Origin: Acidobacteriota bacterium
Lineage (GTDB): Bacteria > Acidobacteriota > Terriglobia > Acidiferrales > UBA7541
NCBI GenBank assembly: GCA_028876695.1
Contig: JAGWRH010000094.1
Span: forward strand, 1-13,613
Direction of reading: 5' to 3'
Length of the DNA: 13,613 nucleotides
The position numbers and the translations under genes are program-made. Below are positions 6,614 through 12,823 of the stretch, piece by piece (the first letter of the stretch is position 1; each line of letters starts with the position of its first letter). Below the pieces are notes generated by a model that saw nothing but the letters and a program-made list of their open reading frames with translations, was not told the origin of the DNA and made no database searches.

Positions 6614-6615
6614 GC

Positions 6616-7887
6616 TTAAACCCACTCGCCCGCGCGCATCACTGGCTCGGCGGAGCCGTTTGCGCTGATGCCGTCCACGTCCACCTGATTCGAACCAATC
6701 ATCCAATCAACATGAATCAGGCTGGTGTTCGCGCCTTTAGCCGCAAGCGCTCCCGGCGCGAGACTCTCGCCATCCTTCACGCAATGCGCGTACGCCTGGC
6801 CGAGTGCGATATGGCACGCGGCGTTTTCATCGAAAAGCGTGTTCATGAACAGCAATCCGCTCGATGCGATCGGCGACGAATGCGGCACCAGGGAAACTTC
6901 GCCCAGGCGGCGAGCGCCTTCGTCCGTTTCGATCATGCGCTGAAGCACCTGCTCGCCTTTCGCGGCGTGCGCCTCCACGATCCGGCCTGCCTCGAAGCGA
7001 ACGGAAATTCCCTCAATCAGCGTGCCTTGATACGAAAGTGGTTTCGTGGCGCTCACGAGTCCATCGACGCGAGCTTTGTGCGGCGTGGTGAACACCTCTT
7101 CGGTCGGCATATTGGGAATGCAATAGACGCCATTCCCCGCGGTGGTGCCGCCGCCGAGCCACAGGTGATCGTCGGCCAGCCCGACGCGCAAATCGGTCCC
7201 GGGCCCGCGGAAGCGCAGAGTCGAATAGCGCTTGGCATTCAGCCGGTCGGCCCAGGCATGGAGCTTGGCGTCATGAGCCGTCCATGCATCCAGCGCATCG
7301 GGCCGGTCCGCGCGCGAAGCCGAGAAGATCGCCTCCCATAGCCGCGCGAGCGATTCTTCCGGCGGCAAATTGGGAAAGACGGCCGCGGCCCACGCGGGAG
7401 TCGCGCAAGATACAATCGTCCAGTTGATTTCGTGCCGCGCGATGAGTTCCAGCGCCGGCCGGTACGCTTTCGAAGTGGCGCGATTCGCGCGCGCAACTTT
7501 CTCTGGGTCTTCGTGCGAGAGCAGCGAAGGATTATTGCCGGCAATTGCCAGCCGCGCCGCGCCGCTGCGGTAGGCGCTGGCCATCGCTTCATAGAGCCAC
7601 GAGGGCGCCGCATCGAAGCTCGAGTCCGGCGCGTAGCGGAACCGCAGCAGCGACGATTCCTCGTCGGAGAATATCGTCGTGACGAGCGACGCTCCCGCCT
7701 TGTAGGCGTGCTCGGTGATCCGTCGCGCCAGCGACACTGCGTCCAGCGTAGCGGTCACCAGCAACTCTTGCCCCGGCGCGATCGCGAGCCCGGCGCGAAC
7801 AGCCACCTGGGCGAGGCGGTCCAGTTTTTCTTCAAAATCCGGAATTCGGGCGGATTGCCCTTGCATGAATGCGGTCGTTGCGGTCAT
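6616..7887 (-). CDS. M29-family metallo-aminopeptidase (AmpS/aminopeptidase T type)
   Basis: This 423-residue cytoplasmic enzyme would remove N-terminal amino acids from peptides using two metal ions. The M29 ligand set is all visible: Glu264 in NMPTEEVF, Glu330 in LGEVSLVP, His359 in FDENAACHIALG, Tyr366, His392 and Asp394 in LIHVDWMIG. Each sits 14 positions later than the numbering I recall for characterised members, so spacing is preserved and the enzyme is probably active. The frame is open to a GTG at 8013, but the extra 42 residues do not resemble the family, and a consensus-like promoter lies inside them. I therefore start at ATG 7887, which has no Shine-Dalgarno and may be translated from a leaderless mRNA. 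A hairpin follows the stop. Confidence 0.92.
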   Translation of the reverse strand: MTATTAFMQGQSARIPDFEEKLDRLAQVAVRAGLAIAPGQELLVTATLDAVSLARRITEHAYKAGASLVTTIFSDEESSLLRFRYAPDSSFDAAPSWLYEAMASAYRSGAARLAIAGNNPSLLSHEDPEKVARANRATSKAYRPALELIARHEINWTIVSCATPAWAAAVFPNLPPEESLARLWEAIFSASRADRPDALDAWTAHDAKLHAWADRLNAKRYSTLRFRGPGTDLRVGLADDHLWLGGGTTAGNGVYCIPNMPTEEVFTTPHKARVDGLVSATKPLSYQGTLIEGISVRFEAGRIVEAHAAKGEQVLQRMIETDEGARRLGEVSLVPHSSPIASSGLLFMNTLFDENAACHIALGQAYAHCVKDGESLAPGALAAKGANTSLIHVDWMIGSNQVDVDGISANGSAEPVMRAGEWV

Positions 7888-7893
7888 GGGGTC

Positions 7894-7922
7894 ATTATTG
7901 CGCGAGGCGCGATACTTGACAA
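7894..7922 (-). promoter_or_regulatory. Sigma-70-type promoter with ATG at the expected transcription start
   Basis: On the minus strand TTGTCA (7917-7922) and AATAAT (7894-7899) are separated by 17 bases; each matches its consensus at five of six positions. ATG 7887 follows the -10 after exactly six bases (GACCCC), so transcription probably begins at or next to the start codon. The geometry is the same as at 379-416. Confidence 0.55.
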
Positions 7923-8002
7923 CTTCAGCGCCGTTAAACGCTCGCGGGTGAGCAGATTTGCGCCAATTTGGGGTCGTATCAGGGAGCTTCAAGGCGCTTT
8001 TT

Positions 8003-8021
8003 GCTAGGCGCACATCCTAGC
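8003..8021. repeat. Inverted repeat GCTAGG/CCTAGC
   Basis: GCTAGG (8003-8008) and CCTAGC (8016-8021) are perfect inverted copies around a 7-base loop. Five T's precede it on the plus strand (7998-8002), so on the minus strand it is followed by A's and not U's and is unlikely to terminate the minus-strand gene ending at 8058. It lies between that gene and the M29 promoter, so it might be an operator. Confidence 0.45.
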
Positions 8022-8057
8022 TATTGCTGCAGGATTTCTTCGCCGCGTGTTCGCCTC

Positions 8058-8600
8058 TCAAAAGTACGGGCTGATCAAATACGGGTGCGGGAGCGTGATC
8101 TGCAGCACCAGGCCGTAATCGCCGAGCGTCACGTGATAGAGCTCCGCGGGGCCGACGTTTCGCCACGTCCAGTCCGAAGTAGGAAGCGCGCGTGAGGACG
8201 CAGCGAGATCGCCCGACTCGAGCCCGTCGTCCTGCTTCTGGACTTCCGCGATCGGAACTTCATAGACCTGCTTTCCTTTCAGATCGACGAGCAGATAACG
8301 GTGGCCGATGAGCACCAGAACGAGATTCGATAATTTCTTATCCGGTTTGTCTTTCTTTTGGGCCTGGTACACGCCCCAGGTGAGCGGCGTGGTCTGATCG
8401 ACTTTCACCTGCGCCTGGTCCACGGAGCCCCAATGAATGCGCCCGGGCTCGCCGGCACGCGCGCCGCGACAGGCGATAGATAACCCAAGTGCAAGCAGGA
8501 GGAACACAAGCAAAGCGTAATTTGGCAGCAATTTTGGATGCGCGGCTGCGCGGGTGCTGTGAACTGCGGCGCTGAGATTCACGAGGAAGTCAGAATACAT
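8058..8600 (-). CDS. Small exported or membrane-anchored protein of unknown function
   Basis: This 180-residue protein is not recognised. It has a long N-terminal extension before one hydrophobic segment (about residues 27-43, NYALLVFLLLALGLSIAC), then a possible cleavage after ARA or a single anchor. The rest (about 50-180) looks like a soluble beta-rich domain with charged turns and an aromatic, proline-rich end (PHPYLISPYF). The cysteine after LGLSIA is not in a standard lipobox. The start is TTG 8603 or ATG 8600; a stop lies just upstream, so the N-terminus is fixed within a codon, though no Shine-Dalgarno is seen. It lies 109 bases after the aminotransferase and 170 bases before the M29 gene on the same strand. 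Confidence 0.75.
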   Translation of the reverse strand: MYSDFLVNLSAAVHSTRAAAHPKLLPNYALLVFLLLALGLSIACRGARAGEPGRIHWGSVDQAQVKVDQTTPLTWGVYQAQKKDKPDKKLSNLVLVLIGHRYLLVDLKGKQVYEVPIAEVQKQDDGLESGDLAASSRALPTSDWTWRNVGPAELYHVTLGDYGLVLQITLPHPYLISPYF

Positions 8601-8709
8601 CAATTTTGTTAGGGGCTAGATGCTGGAGGATAGAAGCTAGAAAATGCCGAATGGGATTCTGACCGTTTCCTGAAGATCACAACTTTTCCCAATGGACGCG
8701 ATACGCAAG

Positions 8710-10026
8710 CTAGCGGATGGGAACCTCGGCGAAGGATTTATCGAGGATGCGGATGGCTTCATCGACGTCGCTCTTGCCGATGTTCAGCGGCGGCGCGAGG
8801 CGGATCACGTTGCCGTAAAGTCCACCCTTGCCGACGAGCAGGCCATGCGTGCGGGCGCGCTCCATGAGTTCGCTAGTTTCCGCCGGCGCGGGCTCTTTGG
8901 TCTGGCGGTCGCGGACGAGTTCCAGGCCTTGCATTAGGCCCATGCCGCGCACGTCGCCAATCAGCGGGTATTTCGCCTGCAGGTCTTCGAGCTTTTCGCG
9001 GAAGTAGCCGCCCACTCGATGACAATTTTCGAGAAGGTTTTCTTCCTCAATCACGTCGATCACGGCCCGCGCGGCCACGGCTGTGACGGGATTGCCGCCG
9101 AACGTGGAAATCGTCAGGCCCTGAAACTTGCCGGCGAGCTCCGCCGTGGTAATTGTCGCGCCGACGGGGACGCCATTGGCCATGCTTTTCGCGCACGCGA
9201 TCACGTCGGGGACGACTTCCCACTGCTCGATCCCGAACCATTTGCGGCCGGTGCGGCCGAATCCGGTTTGCACCTCGTCGGAGATGAAGAGGCCGCCGTA
9301 ATTCTTCACGATACGAAAAACGATCTTGAAATATTCCGGAGGAGGCGTGATGAACCCGCCGACGCCCTGGATGGGTTCGGCGATGAACGCGGCGATCGTT
9401 CCGCTCGTGGAAGTCTGGATCACGTTCTCCACATCTTTGGCGCAGGCAACGCCGCAATCCGGATATTTCAAATTGAGCGGGCAGCGATAGCAATACGGAC
9501 TCAGCGCGTGGGCGACCCCGACACTGATCACGCCAGATTTCCGCCAGGGCGCTTGTCCCGTAATGCCCTTGGTGAGCGAGGAGGAGCCGGAATAGGCATG
9601 GCGAAGCGCGACAACGTCGTAGCTCGGTCCCGCCATCCGCGTGAGCAAGATGGCCGCCTCGTTTGCCTCGGTACCGGAGTTAGTAAAAAAGCTCTTCTGC
9701 AAATTGCCGGGCGTGATCTGCGCGAGCTTTTCGGCTAAATCGACGATGGCTTCGTTGGGATAAAGCGTGGAAGTGTGCTGGAGCCGATCGGTTTGCGCTT
9801 TGATTTTCGACGTAACTTTCGGGTTGCAGTGGCCGACGCCAATGGTGAGAATGCCACCGAAAAAATCGAGGTACTTCCTGCCTTCGAGGTCCCAGAGATA
9901 CTGCATCGAGGCGCGGTCGGCGACGAGCGGCTCGCGGTAATAATTCGTGACGGCGGGCCAGAGATATTCGCGGTGCTTGCGCAGCACCTCGTCGCTGCGG
10001 CTGGATTTCGTGGGCGATGCGGCCAT
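8710..10026 (-). CDS. Class III PLP-dependent aminotransferase (omega-transaminase / AGXT2-like)
   Basis: This 438-residue cytoplasmic enzyme would move an amino group, typically from an omega-amino acid, amine or alanine, to a 2-oxo acid such as pyruvate or glyoxylate. Class III features: SGTEAN (117-122) for cofactor phosphate, Asp250 in FISDEVQTGFGRTG for the pyridine nitrogen, and the PLP lysine Lys280 in ACAKSMANG. The C-terminal domain keeps VRGMGLMQG. Between the halves is a four-cysteine loop (Cys179, 182, 191, 195; C-x2-C-x8-C-x3-C), seen in some related transaminases and possibly metal binding. ATG 10026 has AGGAGA at 10035-10040. An aldehyde dehydrogenase lies one gene upstream on the same strand and could oxidise the semialdehyde formed from an omega-amino substrate. 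The exact substrate cannot be read. Confidence 0.92.
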   Translation of the reverse strand: MAASPTKSSRSDEVLRKHREYLWPAVTNYYREPLVADRASMQYLWDLEGRKYLDFFGGILTIGVGHCNPKVTSKIKAQTDRLQHTSTLYPNEAIVDLAEKLAQITPGNLQKSFFTNSGTEANEAAILLTRMAGPSYDVVALRHAYSGSSSLTKGITGQAPWRKSGVISVGVAHALSPYCYRCPLNLKYPDCGVACAKDVENVIQTSTSGTIAAFIAEPIQGVGGFITPPPEYFKIVFRIVKNYGGLFISDEVQTGFGRTGRKWFGIEQWEVVPDVIACAKSMANGVPVGATITTAELAGKFQGLTISTFGGNPVTAVAARAVIDVIEEENLLENCHRVGGYFREKLEDLQAKYPLIGDVRGMGLMQGLELVRDRQTKEPAPAETSELMERARTHGLLVGKGGLYGNVIRLAPPLNIGKSDVDEAIRILDKSFAEVPIR

Positions 10027-10040
10027 GAGCGCGGTCTCCT

Positions 10041-10157
10041 ATTGATGCGCTCGCGCGAGTGTACCACGCCATCGCGGGCGCGACCGGCACGCCCAGGCCT
10101 AGCGAAGCACCCGTGCTCGCGAGAGCCGCCGCGACCCGTTAGGAACAGAGTTACGGA
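10041..10157. other. Gap between S51 peptidase and aminotransferase genes
   Basis: This 117-base gap contains the 10-base palindrome CTCGCGCGAG (10050-10059) overlapping an extended -10 candidate. A palindrome over a promoter could be an operator. No terminator with a T-run is seen after the peptidase gene. Confidence 0.4.
10058..10066 (-). promoter_or_regulatory. Extended -10 promoter candidate for the aminotransferase
   Basis: On the minus strand the sequence reads TGGTACACT, an extended -10. No matching -35 is visible. Transcription would begin near 10051, leaving about 25 bases of leader that include AGGAGA at 10035-10040. The palindrome CTCGCGCGAG overlaps the end of the -10. Confidence 0.4.
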
Positions 10158-10865
10158 TTAGCGGGCGATGAGGCTGGTGAATGGCAACGGCGTTTCGACA
10201 ACCGTGGTTCCTTGTCTGCGGACGCAATATGCCCTTGCGCCCTCACGAGCGGACACGACGCGGAGCAGCTTGCGCCCGATGAAATGAGCGGCGACGCCGT
10301 CCTCAAGAGCGAGAGTCTCCGGTAGGGCCCCGCTCTTCACCAGCGCGAGCGTAACCGGCCGACGATCATTTTCGCTATCGTAGTGGGGACAGCATGCGTT
10401 GGTAAGCCAGCCAAGGCACGGCAGCGGCGTGAGGCGCTCAGACCAGGAGTCCGTGAGACCCATCTCGAACCAGCAAATAGCACCGGCACTTATGCCGGCC
10501 AGAACGGTCCCGGAACGCCACGCTTGCCGGAGATACTTCGGCAGTTGCCAATCGCGCCAGACAGCCAGCATGCTTTTCGTATTTCCTCCAGCGACGTAGA
10601 TCAAGTCTTGCGCGAGCAGGAGATCAGGCAGGCGCGGAGTGCGTTCGAAAAGTGACAGGTGAGCGGGCCGGCAGCGCAATTTCGAGAACGTGGAATAGAA
10701 CTGCGCGATGTAAGCGGAGTTGTCACCGGTCGCGGTGGGAATGAAGCAGATGTTGGGGTTACGGCTGTGCGTCTGCCGCAGAATGTAGCGCTGGAGAGGC
10801 GGATTCTCCGGTTCGAGGAATAGACCAGCTCCACCGATGGCGATGATTTGGGGATTCTTTGCCAA
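10158..10865 (-). CDS. Peptidase S51 family protein (peptidase E / cyanophycinase-like)
   Basis: This 235-residue cytoplasmic protein has the S51 fold marks: IIAIGGAGLF at the N-terminus (7-16), CFIPTATGD (40-48), the AGGNT turn (92-96), the nucleophile elbow AGISAGAICW with catalytic Ser126, and His161 in CPHYD. S51 enzymes include aspartyl dipeptidase and cyanophycinase; the length and short N-terminus fit the dipeptidase E side, so it probably cleaves small, perhaps Asp-containing, peptides. TTG 10865 is chosen because GAGGAGG (10874-10880) stands at good distance and the N-terminus matches the family. It lies between the aldehyde dehydrogenase and aminotransferase genes on the same strand, 135 bases after the former. 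Confidence 0.88.
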   Translation of the reverse strand: MAKNPQIIAIGGAGLFLEPENPPLQRYILRQTHSRNPNICFIPTATGDNSAYIAQFYSTFSKLRCRPAHLSLFERTPRLPDLLLAQDLIYVAGGNTKSMLAVWRDWQLPKYLRQAWRSGTVLAGISAGAICWFEMGLTDSWSERLTPLPCLGWLTNACCPHYDSENDRRPVTLALVKSGALPETLALEDGVAAHFIGRKLLRVVSAREGARAYCVRRQGTTVVETPLPFTSLIAR

Positions 10866-11000
10866 TTAATTGCCCTCCTCGACCCAGTCAGTTTACGAAA
10901 TCTGGGCGCTTGCGCGCACCGGACCCGCTTGTGATGACAAGGACGGATTGTGCACCAGGCAAAAATGTCAGTCTATTGCACGCGTGCGGGAGGCGGAGGG

Positions 11001-12506
11001 TTACATCTCGGTATCGATCTGCGCCCGTTGCAAGCGGTCGGAAAAGTCGATGTAAAGGGTTTTCCAGTCGGAGTAGAAATCGAGGGCGGCGGTGCCGGAC
11101 TCGCGATGGCCGTTGCCGGTATTTTTAGTGCCGCCGAATGGAAGATGGACTTCGGCGCCGATGGTGGGCGCGTTGACGTACACGATGCCGGTTTCGAGGT
11201 CGCGCTGGGCGCGGAGCGCGTCGTTGATATTACGCGTGTAGATCGAAGCGGAAAGGCCGTACTTCACATTGTTGGCGAGGGCGAGCGCGTCCTCAATAGT
11301 GTCGAAGGGAATCAGGCAGACGACCGGACCGAAGATTTCTTCCTGGCAGACGCGCATGGCAGGATCGCAATCGGTGAATACGGTCGGCTCGTGGAACCAG
11401 CCCTTGGCGTGCGCCGGATCTTCCAGGCGATGCCCGCCGGTCGAGAGCTTGGCATTCTCATTGATACCGATCTGAACGTATTTCATCACGGTATTGAGCT
11501 GCTGCTCGTTGATGCACGGACCCATCTGCGTTTCCGCGTCGAGGCCATCGCCGACTTTCAGCGATTTTGCGCGCGCAATGAACTTTTCGACGAAGCGGTG
11601 GTACACGCCTTTTTGCACGGCGATGCGGCTGGCGGCGGTGCAGCGCTGCCCGGTGGTGCCGAAGGCGCCCCAGAGCGCGCCTTCGATAGCGAGATCGAGA
11701 TTGGCGTCGTCCATCACGAGGATGATATTTTTGCCGCCCATTTCGAGATGGCACTTCTTGAATGTGGGCGCGCAAGCCTCGTTGACGATGCGGCCCACTT
11801 CCGTGGAGCCGGTGAAGCTGACGAGATTGACTTGAGGATTGGCGAGGATGGGCGCGCCGGCGCCGGGGCCATCGCCGAATACGACGTTGAGCACGCCCGC
11901 GGGCAGACCGGCTTCGTCGAGGGCTTGCACGAGATTGAGAGTTGAAAGCGGCGTGTCCTCGGCGGGCTTGAGCACGGCGGTATTGCCGCAAACCAGGGCG
12001 GGCATGCATTTCCACGAAGGAATGGCCATCGGAAAATTCCAAGGCGTGATGAGGCCGGCGACGCCCGCGGGAACGCGCACGGAACTGGCGGTTTTGTTGG
12101 GCAGCTCGGAAGGAGTGGTGTGGCCGAACATGCGGCGGCCCTCGCCGGCCATCAGATAGGTCATGTCGATGGCTTCCTGCACGTCGCCGCGCGTTTCGGC
12201 CAGGACTTTGCCCATCTCGCGAGTCATGTCCCGCGCGAATTCTTCCTTGCGGCGCACGAGAATTTCGGCGGCGCGAAACAAAATTTCAGCGCGCTTGGGC
12301 GCGGGAGTGAGGCTCCAGGAGCGGAATGCGGCGCGCGCGGCTTCGACGGCCATGGCAACGTCTTCGGCGTTCGAGGCGGGGAAGGTGCCTACAAGCTCGT
12401 CGCGATTCGCAGGATTGCGATCTTCCAGGGCTTTGCCGCCGCGAGATTCGACCCATTCGCGGTTGACGTAATTCTTGTAAACGCGCGGAGCGAAGGCGGT
12501 GGCCAT
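11001..12506 (-). CDS. NAD(P)-dependent aldehyde dehydrogenase
   Basis: This 501-residue enzyme would oxidise an aldehyde or semialdehyde to the acid. Family residues: Asn157 in TPWNFP, Lys180 in LKPAEDTP for the cofactor, FTGSTEVG (231-238), the general base Glu255 in LEMGGKN, catalytic Cys289 in GTTGQRCTA, and Glu390 in EEIFGPVV. The C-terminal signature NAPTIGAEVHLPFGG and the end LQRAQID resemble the 2,5-dioxopentanoate/aminoadipate-semialdehyde-like group, but the substrate is not certain. The frame is open to 12722, yet ATG 12506 has a strong AGGAGG (12514-12519) and gives the usual family length, so the upstream extension is rejected. The class III aminotransferase two genes downstream could supply a semialdehyde. 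Confidence 0.94.
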   Translation of the reverse strand: MATAFAPRVYKNYVNREWVESRGGKALEDRNPANRDELVGTFPASNAEDVAMAVEAARAAFRSWSLTPAPKRAEILFRAAEILVRRKEEFARDMTREMGKVLAETRGDVQEAIDMTYLMAGEGRRMFGHTTPSELPNKTASSVRVPAGVAGLITPWNFPMAIPSWKCMPALVCGNTAVLKPAEDTPLSTLNLVQALDEAGLPAGVLNVVFGDGPGAGAPILANPQVNLVSFTGSTEVGRIVNEACAPTFKKCHLEMGGKNIILVMDDANLDLAIEGALWGAFGTTGQRCTAASRIAVQKGVYHRFVEKFIARAKSLKVGDGLDAETQMGPCINEQQLNTVMKYVQIGINENAKLSTGGHRLEDPAHAKGWFHEPTVFTDCDPAMRVCQEEIFGPVVCLIPFDTIEDALALANNVKYGLSASIYTRNINDALRAQRDLETGIVYVNAPTIGAEVHLPFGGTKNTGNGHRESGTAALDFYSDWKTLYIDFSDRLQRAQIDTEM

Positions 12507-12576
12507 GGCAAAACCTCCTATAAATTGCGAGAAAAACGCGGAACTGGATATTCGATGCGGTAGATTAATAACGCGA

Positions 12577-12592
12577 TGCGGGCTTGCCCGCA
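12577..12592. repeat. 16-base palindrome in the aldehyde dehydrogenase leader
   Basis: TGCGGGC TT GCCCGCA is a perfect 7-bp inverted repeat with a 2-base centre. It lies just downstream of the -10 candidate for the aldehyde dehydrogenase, where a repressor dimer would block transcription, so an operator is a fair guess. It could also be a leader hairpin. Confidence 0.5.
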
Positions 12593-12604
12593 GCAGACAG
12601 GAAC

Positions 12605-12613
12605 AGAGTAGCA
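12605..12613 (-). promoter_or_regulatory. Extended -10 promoter candidate for the aldehyde dehydrogenase
   Basis: On the minus strand the sequence reads TGCTACTCT, an extended -10 (TGn plus TACTCT). No clear -35 is present. Transcription would begin near 12598, giving a leader of about 92 bases that contains the palindrome at 12577-12592 and the ribosome binding site. Confidence 0.35.
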
Positions 12614-12651
12614 AGCGCCGCTCGTGAAGGTCAATGCAACGCGGCATTGTC

Positions 12652-12678
12652 TGGCGTCGCACCGAAAGGTGCGAGCCA
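12652..12678. repeat. REP-like palindrome with GAAA tetraloop
   Basis: TGGC-g-TCGCACC-GAAA-GGTGCGA-GCCA forms an 11-bp stem with one bulged G (12656) and a GNRA loop. It lies between the two divergent promoter candidates, so it would not be transcribed from either. No T-run follows. It resembles short dispersed intergenic palindromes of bacterial genomes; a bidirectional operator is another possibility. TCGCACCGA is repeated directly at 12705-12713. Confidence 0.6.
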
Positions 12679-12703
12679 CAAAACTCCCCGCCGATGGGCG
12701 AAC

Positions 12704-12756
12704 TTCGCACCGAGCGGGACAATTTTCAAGTTCGCGACGCCGATCGGGACAAATGT
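12704..12756. repeat. Degenerate tandem repeat of about 30 bp upstream of the SCO1-like gene
   Basis: Two units share TTCGC (12704-12708 and 12731-12735) and CGGGACAA (12715-12722 and 12745-12752), offset by 27 and 30 bases, so the second unit has a 3-base insertion. The second unit runs into the -10 candidate for the SCO1-like gene, which places the pair where an activator could bind. Confidence 0.45.
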
Positions 12757-12765
12757 TGCTACACT
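12757..12765 (+). promoter_or_regulatory. Extended -10 promoter candidate for the SCO1-like gene
   Basis: TGCTACACT fits an extended -10 without a recognisable -35. Transcription would start near 12772, giving a leader of about 52 bases to the TTG start. It faces away from the aldehyde dehydrogenase promoter candidate. Confidence 0.4.
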
Positions 12766-12823
12766 TCTGAGACGTGAACTGCCTCGTCGTGTCCATCCGC
12801 GCCGACAGTGATTGGGAGGGGCT

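Larger units (their letters stand above)
6307..6615. other. Intergenic region between M29 aminopeptidase and EamA gene
   Basis: No protein gene is supported in these 309 bases. They hold a hairpin just after the aminopeptidase stop (6586-6613), a small inverted repeat CTCGA/TCGAG (6528-6542), a 12-base word CGGGACAAATGT (6422-6433) that recurs exactly at 12745-12756, and an extended -10 candidate for the EamA gene near its start. Confidence 0.6.

Noticed and set aside
7888..8013. 42-residue N-terminal extension of the M29 aminopeptidase from GTG 8013
   Set aside because: The extension does not resemble the family and contains a good promoter ending six bases before ATG 7887.
8003..8021. GCTAGG/CCTAGC hairpin as terminator of the 8058-8600 gene
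   Set aside because: On the transcribed minus strand it is followed by A's, the wrong side for an intrinsic terminator.
8608..8640. Imperfect repeats of CTAGATGCT/TAGAAGCTAG type upstream of the small exported protein
   Set aside because: Only two degenerate copies within a few bases; too little to call a repeat family from this window.
10950..11945. 331-codon plus-strand open frame opposite the aldehyde dehydrogenase
   Set aside because: The minus strand carries all aldehyde dehydrogenase active-site motifs; the plus frame has no family marks and is a codon-bias shadow.
12507..12722. 72-residue N-terminal extension of the aldehyde dehydrogenase
   Set aside because: ATG 12506 has a strong AGGAGG and gives the normal family length; the extension covers palindromes and promoter-like sites.
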